From Sphingomonas hengshuiensis (lineage in GTDB: Bacteria > Pseudomonadota > Alphaproteobacteria > Sphingomonadales > Sphingomonadaceae), in contig QFNF01000030.1 in NCBI GenBank assembly GCA_003240755.1, positions 1 through 39,957 of the forward strand: 39,957 nucleotides of DNA. Direction: 5' to 3'. Made by a program: the position numbers and the translations under genes. How positions within the stretch are numbered: position 1 is the first letter of the stretch; each line of letters begins with the position of its first letter. Below, one piece after another: positions 33,385-39,957 of this stretch. The notes beneath the pieces were generated by a model, which worked only from the letters and a program-made list of their open reading frames with translations, searched no databases and had not been told where the DNA came from.

Positions 33385-35106
33385 TTACCCTGTCGCGAAC
33401 TGTTCGGCGGTCAGCGCGTATAGCCCGCCGGCCCCGGTCATCGCCGCCATGCCCAGCCCGCGTGCCTCGGGCACGATCCGGTCGAGATAGAAGGCGACCG
33501 CCGCGCGCTTGCGCGCGACGAAATCGGGATCCTCGACCGTGTCGAGCGCGCGCGCCTGTCGTTCGAGCAGCCAGCCGCAGACACAGGTCGACAGCATCGT
33601 CAGGAACGGATAGCTGCCCGCCAGCCGGTCGTCGACGTCCGCCTCCAGCATCCAGCGCGCTACCGCCTGCGTATCGCCCAGCAGGTCGCGAAGCGCCGCA
33701 TGGACCACCTCGCCCCGCATCTCGGCGAACAGCGCCTCGATCGCGGCACCGCCGTCGCCCGACAGCTTGCGCCCGACCAGATCGGCGGCTTGGATACCGT
33801 TGGTGCCTTCGTAGATCGGGGTGATGCGCGCATCGCGATAATGCTGGGCCGCGCCGGTTTCCTCGACATAGCCCATGCCGCCATGAACCTGCACGCCGAG
33901 GCTCGCCACCTCGCAGCCGATATCGGTGCCATGTGCCTTGGCCAGCGGCGTCACGAGGTCGAGGCGTGCTTTCGCCCCGTCGACCCCCAGCGTCGCGCGG
34001 TCGACCTGGCCGGCGGCATAATAGACCAGCGCGCGTGCCGCCATGGTTTGCGCGGTCATGCGCAGCAGCATGCGCCGCACATCGGGATGTTCGATGATCG
34101 CCACCGGCGCACCGCCCGTCGATGCACGCGCCGACTGGATGCGCTCGCGGGCATAGGCGACGGCGCGCTGGGTCGCCGCTTCCGCCACCTGCACGCCCTG
34201 CAGCCCGACGTTCAGACGGGCGTTGTTCATCATGGTGAACATCGCGCGCATCCCGCCGCTCTCGGCCCCGATCAGCTCGCCGATGCAGTCGCCGTTATCG
34301 CCGAACGACAGGACACAGGTGGGGGAGGCGTGCAGCCCCATCTTGTGTTCGATCGACACGACGCGCACGTCGTTCGGCGCACCCGGATTGCCATCGGCAT
34401 CGAGGCGGAACTTGGGAACGAGGAACAACGAGATCCCCCTCGTCCCGGCGGGCGCGCCCGGCGTGCGGGCAAGCACGAGGTGGACGATATTGTCGGCCAT
34501 GTCGTGATCGCCGAACGAGATGTAGATCTTGGTTCCCGTGATCCGCCACGTCCCGTCGCCGACCGGTTCGGCACGGGTGGTCAGCGCGCCGACATCCGAT
34601 CCTGCCTGTGGCTCGGTCAGGTTCATCGTGCCGGTCCATTCGCCGGTCGCGAGCCTGGGCAGATAGCGCGCCTGCTGCTCCGCGCTGCCATGATGGGTCA
34701 GCGCCTCGATCGCCCCCACGGTCAGCGTCGGCGCCAGCGCGAAGCCGAGATCGGCGGTGCCCAGCGTTTCCAGCACCGCGGTCGCGACCGCGAAGGGCAG
34801 CGCCTGTCCGCCGAAGTCCGCCGGCGAACCGATCGTGCCCCAACCGCCCGCGACATAGGCCTGATAGGCCGCGCGATAGCCGTCGGGCATCACCACCCCC
34901 TCCGGGGTCCAGCGCGCGCCGACCGTGTCGCCCTTGCGCGCCAGTGGTCGCCATTCGCCCGCGGCGAAATCGCCGATCCCGGTCAGGATCGCATCGAGCA
35001 GGTCGGGGGTCGCATCCTCGAACCGGGGTGTCGCGGCGATCGCCTCGATCCCGGCGGCATGGGTCAGCGCGAAACGCTGTTCGGCGGTGGCGGGGGTCAG
35101 GTCCAT
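33385..35106 (-). CDS. Acyl-CoA dehydrogenase (long form, DmdC/AcdH type)
   Basis: A flavoprotein of 573 residues that oxidises an acyl-CoA to the enoyl form. Conserved parts are the N-terminal helical domain, MNLTEPQAGSDVGALTTRAEP with FAD-contacting residues, GTKIYISFGDHD, VHGGMGYVEETG, and the catalytic-glutamate segment ITPIYEGTNGIQ near residue 430. The C-terminal extension of about 130 residues marks the long form, which includes 3-methylmercaptopropionyl-CoA dehydrogenase, but many members act on ordinary fatty acyl-CoAs. The start at 35106 (MDLTPATAEQR) is preferred over 35154. It is divergent from the Sua5-type gene across 46 bases. Confidence 0.93.
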   Translation of the reverse strand: MDLTPATAEQRFALTHAAGIEAIAATPRFEDATPDLLDAILTGIGDFAAGEWRPLARKGDTVGARWTPEGVVMPDGYRAAYQAYVAGGWGTIGSPADFGGQALPFAVATAVLETLGTADLGFALAPTLTVGAIEALTHHGSAEQQARYLPRLATGEWTGTMNLTEPQAGSDVGALTTRAEPVGDGTWRITGTKIYISFGDHDMADNIVHLVLARTPGAPAGTRGISLFLVPKFRLDADGNPGAPNDVRVVSIEHKMGLHASPTCVLSFGDNGDCIGELIGAESGGMRAMFTMMNNARLNVGLQGVQVAEAATQRAVAYARERIQSARASTGGAPVAIIEHPDVRRMLLRMTAQTMAARALVYYAAGQVDRATLGVDGAKARLDLVTPLAKAHGTDIGCEVASLGVQVHGGMGYVEETGAAQHYRDARITPIYEGTNGIQAADLVGRKLSGDGGAAIEALFAEMRGEVVHAALRDLLGDTQAVARWMLEADVDDRLAGSYPFLTMLSTCVCGWLLERQARALDTVEDPDFVARKRAAVAFYLDRIVPEARGLGMAAMTGAGGLYALTAEQFATG

Positions 35107-35152
35107 TTGCCCTCTCTCGATCGGCGGTTTTTGCCAGTATAGGCATGCAATC

Positions 35153-36109
35153 ATGACCGCTTCAAACGCTTCGATTCCGACCGTTCTCTTACCCTACGGC
35201 ACGGCGGCGATCGCGGCGGCGGCGGCGGTGATCGCCGATGGGGGCTGCGTCGCGGTGCCGACCGAAACCGTCTATGGCCTCGCCGCCGCCGCGACCGATT
35301 CGCGCGCCGTCGCCGGTATCTATGCCGCCAAGGGGCGGCCCGATTTCAACCCGCTGATCGTCCATGTCGCCCATCGCGCGGCGGCGGAAGCGCTGGCGGT
35401 GTTCGACGATGCCGCGCGGCGGCTGGCCGATGCCTTCTGGCCGGGGCCGCTGACGCTGGTGCTGCCGGTTCGCGATGACGCCGGGATCGCATCGCTGGTG
35501 ACGGCGGGGCTGCCCACGATCGCGATCCGGGTGCCGGCGCATGACGCGATGCAGGCGCTGCTGCGCGCGACCGGCCGCCCGCTCGCCGCACCCTCGGCCA
35601 ATGCCAGCGGATCGATCAGCCCGACCCGTGCCGACCATGTGCTGCGCAGCCTCGACGCTCGCATCCCCATGGTAATCGATGGCGGACCGACCACCTGCGG
35701 AATCGAATCGACGATCATCGCCTGTGTCGGCGGACAGGTGCGGCAATTGCGTCCCGGCCCGATCACGCGGGACAGCGTCGCCGACCTGCTGGGCATCGCC
35801 GTCGGCGGGGCCGGGGCGGGGATCGAGGCGCCGGGACAGCTTGCCAGCCATTATGCCCCGTCCAAGCCGGTCCGCCTGAACGCGACCGCGCGCCGGGACG
35901 ACGAATGGCTGATCGGGTTCGGTCCGGTCGCCGGCGATGCCACGCTGTCGGTCGACGGGGACCTGGTCGAGGCGGCGGCGCGTCTGTTCGACGCGCTGCA
36001 TGTCGCCGATGTCGCCGCCCGATCCCGGATCGCGGTCGCGCCGGTGCCGGATCATGGCCTGGGCGCGGCGATCAACGACCGGCTGCGGCGCGCGGCCGTG
36101 CCCGGCTGA
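35153..36109 (+). CDS. L-threonylcarbamoyladenylate synthase (Sua5 type)
   Basis: Makes threonylcarbamoyl-AMP for the t6A modification of ANN-decoding tRNAs. The 318-residue protein has the YrdC domain with GGCVAVPTETVYGLAAAATDS, KGRPDFNPLIVH, PGPLTLVL and PLAAPSANASGSISPTRADHV (key parts VPTETVYGLA and APSANASG). A linker and a C-terminal Sua5 domain (APGQLASHYAPSKPV) complete it, making it the longer Sua5 form and not the short TsaC. The ATG at 35153 gives the usual N-terminus. A 307-base gap follows before the ATP-grasp gene. Confidence 0.95.
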   Translation: MTASNASIPTVLLPYGTAAIAAAAAVIADGGCVAVPTETVYGLAAAATDSRAVAGIYAAKGRPDFNPLIVHVAHRAAAEALAVFDDAARRLADAFWPGPLTLVLPVRDDAGIASLVTAGLPTIAIRVPAHDAMQALLRATGRPLAAPSANASGSISPTRADHVLRSLDARIPMVIDGGPTTCGIESTIIACVGGQVRQLRPGPITRDSVADLLGIAVGGAGAGIEAPGQLASHYAPSKPVRLNATARRDDEWLIGFGPVAGDATLSVDGDLVEAAARLFDALHVADVAARSRIAVAPVPDHGLGAAINDRLRRAAVPG

Positions 36110-36416
36110 CCTTCAAACCGCCGTTGACCGGTCCGCCCACAGGTGGGTTTCATCGCGCGGGGGCAGATAGGGGGGATCGCTGAAGATCCGATGCTGGACC
36201 ATGACCTGCCATCGCTGGTGCCGGGCCGGATCGGCCGGCCGTGCGGCACCTGGCGCCGCGCGCGTATGTAGTCGCGCTGGTCGATGCATCGCCGGGATGC
36301 TGGGTACGGGCGGTCCCATATCGAAATGGTCGACGCCCCGGACGCGTATCCCCACCGCAAACCGGTTGCGCGCCGGCGGCGCGCGTGCTTGGGATTGCGC
36401 GGGATCGGGAAACTCT
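36110..36416. other. Gap between the Sua5-type gene and the ATP-grasp gene
   Basis: This 307-base stretch holds no gene I can support. Several short frames run through it on both strands; one on the minus strand ends with a protein-like tail (IFSDPPYLPPRDETHLWADR) at 36113, but it has no clear start and overlaps the neighbouring gene. CCCA-CAGG-TGGG followed by TTT (36136-36150) is a small hairpin after the Sua5-type gene and could be a weak terminator. The promoter for the ATP-grasp operon must lie here. Confidence 0.4.
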
Positions 36417-38900
36417 ATGGCCAGCCGCGCAATCAACGGACGGTTCGATGCTGGCGCGACCGGTGGGCGCTGGCTCGACGAATATTGTGCGGCCGCGCCG
36501 CCAGGCGACATGCTGTGCCATGCGACCATGCGCGATCGCGCGGCGTGGGAGGCCGCGTTCGAGGAACTGGCCGGCGTTCCCGGCAACACGCTGGCCGCCG
36601 CGCGCGAACGGGCGCAGCGCCATTCCGACGATATCGGCACCGCGTACCGCGCGGCGGGCGAAAGCGAGGAGCGGCGCTGGCCGCTGTCGCCGGTCCCGCT
36701 GCTGATCGGCGCCGATGAATGGCGCGGTATCGCCGAGGGCATGGTCGAGCGCGCCGACCTGTTCGAGGCGATCGTCGCCGACATTCATGGCGAACAACGG
36801 CTGGTGGCCGATGGCGTGCTGCCGGCCATGCTGGTCACTGGATCGCCGCTGTTCCTGCGGCCGATGGTCGGGCTGCTCCCGCCGGGCGGGCATCAACTGC
36901 ATTTCATGGCGGCCGATCTGTGCCGCGGCCCCGACGGGCGCTGGCGGGTGCTGGCCGATCATGTCCGCGTACCGGTGGGGGCGGGCTATGCGCTGGAAAA
37001 CCGGCTGGCGATCGGCCGGACGCTGGGCGGACTGCCCTCGCGGCTCAACGTCGAACGCCATGCGCCGTTTTTCGCCGCGATGCGCGCGGGGATCGCCGCC
37101 GCCTGCCGCCGGGCCGAACCGCGCATCGGGCTCCTGACGTCGGGCAAGCTCAACCCCAGCTATCCGGAACAGGCGCATCTGGCGCGTTATCTGGGCTTCC
37201 TGCTGGTCGAGGGCGCCGACCTCGCGGTGCGCGACGATCAGCTTTATGTCCGCACCATCGCGGGCCTCAAGCGGATCGATGCGCTGTGGCGGCGGATCGA
37301 CCCGCGGCTGATCGACCCGTTGGCGTTCGACGCCAATTCGACGATCGGCGTGCCCGGCCTCGTCGATGCGATGGCGGCGGGCAATGTCGTGATCGCCAAT
37401 GCGCCGGGGGTCGGCGTGCTCGAATCGCCGGCCTTTGCCGCGTTCCTGCCGGCGCTGGGCGAGCGGTTGCTGGGTCGGGCGCCGTCGCTGTCGTCGATCG
37501 GTACATGGTGGTGCGGTCGCGCGGCGGATCGGGCGCGCGTGCTGTCGTCGCTCGACCAACTGGTGGTGGCACCGGCCTTTGCCGGGCCGGTCGCGGAACT
37601 GGCGGGGCCGGTGCTCGGCGCGACGCTGGATGCCGACGCCCGCGCCCGACTGGCGGCGGCGATGGCGCTGCGCCCGCAGGATTATGTGGGGCAGGAGGTC
37701 GCCGAACTGTCGACCATGCCGACCGTGTGCGATGGCGGGCTGTTGCCGCGCCCCTTCTCGCTGCGCGTGTTCGCCGCGCGGGGCGGCGACGGGCGCTGGG
37801 TCGTGCTGCCCGGCGGGTTCGTGCGGATCGGCGATCAGCCCGACGCGCGCGCAGCGGTGATGGGCGAGGGGTCGTGGTCCGCCGACGTCATCGTCCACGG
37901 CCCCGATCCGGTCGCGCCGATATCGCTGCTGCAACCGACCGACAGCGTCGAACTGCGCCGCAATCCCGGTACGCTGCCCAGCCGGGTTGCCGACAACATG
38001 TTCTGGCTGGGCCGTTATCTGGAGCGGGGCGAGGCGCTGCTGGGCGTCATCCGCGTGCTGTTCGGCCATTCGATCTCGGCCGATACCGGCGCGGCGCTGG
38101 CCCCGGCGACCGTCGAGCGGCTGGTGACGATCATCGCCGACACCGGCGCCGCGCCACGTCCGCCCAGCCACCGCCGACGCGACCTGGTCGATTTCGCGCG
38201 CGAGGCGATGGAGTCGGTCGATGACTGGGGCAGCGTGCGCGCGGTCAACCGCATGGCGACCGGCATCGGTGCGGTCTCGCGCGATCGCCTGTCGCTGGAC
38301 ATGGTACGGCTGCTCGACGCGCCGCATCCGATGGCCGGCACGCTGCTCGACCGCGCGGGGACGTTGCAGCGCCGTTATGCCGCGCTGGCCGGGCTGTCGG
38401 CCGAACATATGGGGCGGACCGATGCGTGGCGGTTCCACGACCTGGGTCGCCGGATCGAACGGGCGCTGGCGGTGACGCGCACGCTGCTGGCGGTCGATCT
38501 GCGCCGGGCCAATGCCGAGGACCTGTCGACCCTGCTCGATCTGGCCGACAGCCAGATCAGCTATCGCCAGCGCTATCTGATCGGCTTCGCACGGGTGCCG
38601 GTGATCGACCTGATCGCGCTCGACCCCGGTAATCCGCGCAGCATCGCGTTCCAGGTGGAAACGATCATCGGTCATCTGGCCAAGCTGCCGGTGCTGAACG
38701 ATGCCGGCATCGCCGAACCGCAGCAACGCATCGCCGCGCGGCTGACCGCCGGCATCGCCATGGCATCGGCGGAGTGGATCGATCGCGGCTGGGTGCTGGA
38801 GATCAACCGGCAGTTGCAGAAATTGTCCGACGCGATCGCCACCCGCTATTTCCTGCAGGGGGCGCAGGCGCTCCGCGAAGCCGGGCTGACCCTCGCATGA
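36417..38900 (+). CDS. Circularly permuted ATP-grasp ligase fused to an alpha-E domain
   Basis: A protein of 827 residues. Residues about 1-500 resemble the circularly permuted ATP-grasp family (type 2; formerly DUF404/DUF407). They include RADLFEAIVADIHGEQRLVADGVLP (key part ADLFEAIVADIHGEQRLV), PGGHQLHFMAADLCRGPDGRW, GYALENRLAIGRTL and NAPGVGVLESPAF. From about 518 an alpha-E domain (DUF403) follows, with SRVADNMFWLGRYLERGEALL, HDLGRRIERALAVTRTLLAVDL and RYLIGFARVPVIDLI. ATP-grasp enzymes join a carboxylate to an amine, so a peptide-ligase role is predicted; alpha-E has no known activity. The two domains are separate proteins in many genomes but fused here. The start at 36417 excludes a non-homologous extension. 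Its stop overlaps the transglutaminase start (ATGA). Confidence 0.92.
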   Translation: MASRAINGRFDAGATGGRWLDEYCAAAPPGDMLCHATMRDRAAWEAAFEELAGVPGNTLAAARERAQRHSDDIGTAYRAAGESEERRWPLSPVPLLIGADEWRGIAEGMVERADLFEAIVADIHGEQRLVADGVLPAMLVTGSPLFLRPMVGLLPPGGHQLHFMAADLCRGPDGRWRVLADHVRVPVGAGYALENRLAIGRTLGGLPSRLNVERHAPFFAAMRAGIAAACRRAEPRIGLLTSGKLNPSYPEQAHLARYLGFLLVEGADLAVRDDQLYVRTIAGLKRIDALWRRIDPRLIDPLAFDANSTIGVPGLVDAMAAGNVVIANAPGVGVLESPAFAAFLPALGERLLGRAPSLSSIGTWWCGRAADRARVLSSLDQLVVAPAFAGPVAELAGPVLGATLDADARARLAAAMALRPQDYVGQEVAELSTMPTVCDGGLLPRPFSLRVFAARGGDGRWVVLPGGFVRIGDQPDARAAVMGEGSWSADVIVHGPDPVAPISLLQPTDSVELRRNPGTLPSRVADNMFWLGRYLERGEALLGVIRVLFGHSISADTGAALAPATVERLVTIIADTGAAPRPPSHRRRDLVDFAREAMESVDDWGSVRAVNRMATGIGAVSRDRLSLDMVRLLDAPHPMAGTLLDRAGTLQRRYAALAGLSAEHMGRTDAWRFHDLGRRIERALAVTRTLLAVDLRRANAEDLSTLLDLADSQISYRQRYLIGFARVPVIDLIALDPGNPRSIAFQVETIIGHLAKLPVLNDAGIAEPQQRIAARLTAGIAMASAEWIDRGWVLEINRQLQKLSDAIATRYFLQGAQALREAGLTLA

Positions 38901-39784
38901 TGCGCTATGCCATCCGCCACATCACCCGCTTCGATTATGCGGAAGCGGCGGGGTTCGCGCGCTGCAACCTCAGGCTGCGGCCGATCCTGTGGTCGGGGCA
39001 GACGCTGGAGGACTATGCGCTGCTGGTCGAACCGGGCGGCCATACCGAACCGGCGCGGGCGCAGGCGGGCCTCGCCAACGTCACCCGGCTGGTGGTGGAG
39101 CGGCCCGAACGGATGCTGACGATCGAGAGCCGGGCGACGGTCTGTGTCGAACGCCCGATCCCGCTGCCGTCGCCGACCGATCCGACGCTGGCGGAGATAC
39201 GGTCGATGGTGGCGAACGTCGCCGATGCCGGCCCGGCCAGCCCGGTCAGCTACCTCTTTCCCTCCGCCCATGTCCCGATCGTGCCGGAGATCGCCGCCTG
39301 GTGTGCCGGGGACCTCGCCGACGATCGCGGCATCCTTGACGCGGCGATCGCGCTTGCGCGGCGCATCCAGCGCGATTTCGCCTTTGATCCGACCGCGACG
39401 CTGGTCGACACGCCCCCCGCCGAGGCCTTCGCCAAGCGCGGCGGCGTGTGTCAGGACTTTGCCCAGATCATGCTGTCGGGCCTGCGCGGGGCGGGGCTGC
39501 CCGCCGCCTATTGCTCGGGCTATCTTCGCACGCTGCCGCCGCCGGGGCAGGAACGGCTGGTCGGGGCCGACGCGACCCATGCTTGGGTGCTCGTATGGGC
39601 CGGCCCCGCTGCGGGATGGGTCGGGGTCGATCCGACCAACGGCATCTGGATGGCCGAGGACCATGTCGTGATGGCGATCGGTCGTGATTATGCCGACATT
39701 GCGCCGATCGATGGCGTGGTGCTGGGGTCGGGCGCACAGACGATGCAGGTGTCGGTCGACGTCGAGCCTTTGCCGGTCGGGTAG
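38897..39784 (+). CDS. Transglutaminase-like cysteine protease/amidase
   Basis: A protein of 295 residues. The N-terminal beta-rich domain opens MRYAIRHITRFDYAEAAGFARCNLRLRP, here key part HITRFDYAEAAGFARCNL. The papain-like core carries the triad C185 (RGGVCQDFAQ), H228 (GADATHAWVLVW) and D245 (GVDPTNGI). The family shares a fold with eukaryotic transglutaminases but usually cuts or transfers amide bonds. The ATG at 38897 overlaps the ATP-grasp/alpha-E stop, so the proteins are coupled. Similar genes elsewhere occur together with ATP-grasp, alpha-E and the proteasome-like protease Anbu. The protein has no signal peptide, so it should act in the cytoplasm. Confidence 0.94.
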   Translation: MMRYAIRHITRFDYAEAAGFARCNLRLRPILWSGQTLEDYALLVEPGGHTEPARAQAGLANVTRLVVERPERMLTIESRATVCVERPIPLPSPTDPTLAEIRSMVANVADAGPASPVSYLFPSAHVPIVPEIAAWCAGDLADDRGILDAAIALARRIQRDFAFDPTATLVDTPPAEAFAKRGGVCQDFAQIMLSGLRGAGLPAAYCSGYLRTLPPPGQERLVGADATHAWVLVWAGPAAGWVGVDPTNGIWMAEDHVVMAIGRDYADIAPIDGVVLGSGAQTMQVSVDVEPLPVG

Positions 39785-39825
39785 AGGGTTCGCGTGCCTT
39801 CGCGTTCGATCCATCCGGTCTGAAC

Positions 39826-39957
39826 TAGGGCCTGTGGGGATTCACAAAGCGTGATGGATGTGATTCACGTTGCGGATGGATCGGGACATACTGACGGACG
39901 CTCAATGGGCGAAGATCGAGCCGCATTGTTTAGGCAAGCGGACTGACCCCGGTCGAA
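39826..39957 (+). mobile_element. Left end of an IS5-family insertion sequence (cut by window edge)
   Basis: From about 39826 the sequence changes to GGGCCTGTGGGGATTCAC, a terminal-repeat-like beginning, preceded by CTAG as a probable insertion target. A transposase reading frame of the IS5 type (IS427-like group by resemblance) starts 50 bases later. The exact boundary is uncertain by one or two bases because the right end and target duplication lie beyond the window. It begins about 41 bases after the transglutaminase stop. Confidence 0.8.
39876..39957 (+). CDS. IS5-family transposase, N-terminal fragment (runs off the window)
   Basis: Only 27 codons are visible: MDRDILTDAQWAKIEPHCLG followed by KRTDPGR. 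This matches the start of IS5/IS427-type DDE transposases, whose N-terminal domain begins LTDxQWxxIEP. The catalytic DDE region is outside the window, so intactness cannot be judged. Confidence 0.85.
   Translation, partial: MDRDILTDAQWAKIEPHCLGKRTDPGR

Noticed and set aside
36113..36400. Possible small gene in the gap before the ATP-grasp gene
   Set aside because: The C-terminal residues look protein-like, but no start, ribosome binding site or homology is evident and several frames look equally open.
36150..38726. A long minus-strand frame opposite the ATP-grasp gene
   Set aside because: The plus-strand protein has conserved ATP-grasp and alpha-E sequences; the minus frame has a shadow composition.

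Overview
The window looks like a chromosomal segment of a sphingomonad-type alphaproteobacterium (Sphingomonas or a close relative). The evidence is very high GC content with GC-rich third codon positions, an alphaproteobacterial LexA box (GTTC-N7-GTTC) in front of recN, a TonB receptor, an L-fuconate dehydratase of the Xanthomonas/Sphingomonas type, a hisS-prfA-prmC-DUF4167 cluster and REP-like palindromes. The assignment rests on recognised proteins, not on a database search. Most of the window is ordinary housekeeping and envelope biology; the clearest mobile DNA is the left end of an IS5-family element at the right edge.

Layout. 1-1887 (minus): start of an exported trypsin-like serine protease (cut by the window edge) and an exported HExxH zincin with a C-terminal repeat region. 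1939-4140 (minus): PriA. 4320-6449 (minus): a TonB receptor with a histidine-rich loop, probably for zinc. 6610-8979 (plus): an IclR regulator and L-fuconate dehydratase. 9226-15164 (plus): a complete tripartite RND efflux operon (adaptor, pump, outer-membrane channel) with an unusual leader. 15201-18232: small membrane, lipoprotein and glycine-zipper proteins plus a RarD-like permease. 18319-20260: divergent mannose-6-phosphate isomerase and BamD. 20528-22537: SOS-controlled recN and a small overlapping partner. 22538-24428: an AlkA-type glycosylase and a [2Fe-2S] ferredoxin flanked on both outer sides by hairpin-dense non-coding DNA. 24429-26778 (minus): M28 peptidase and RlmB. 26916-27449: tRNA-Tyr, a YnfA gene without a standard start codon, and tRNA-Gly. 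27580-33319 (plus): a CPA2 antiporter, then hisS, prfA, prmC and DUF4167. 33385-36109: an acyl-CoA dehydrogenase divergent from a Sua5-type tRNA t6A enzyme. 36417-39784 (plus): a circularly permuted ATP-grasp/alpha-E fusion overlapping a transglutaminase. 39826-39957: IS5-family end.

Genes that work together. The RND genes form one envelope-spanning pump. hisS-prfA-prmC links tRNA charging, termination and release-factor methylation, with overlapping reading frames. The ATP-grasp/alpha-E/transglutaminase pair belongs to a little-understood predicted peptide-modification system that often travels with the proteasome-like protease Anbu; here an insertion sequence begins 41 bases after the last visible gene.

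Most worth following up: the ATP-grasp/alpha-E/transglutaminase operon with its adjacent IS; the multi-branched palindromic element at 22900-23050 and the second hairpin array at 24113-24386; the RND leader, with a 25-codon frame, a terminator-like hairpin and a TTGA overlap; and ynfA apparently beginning at a non-canonical codon.
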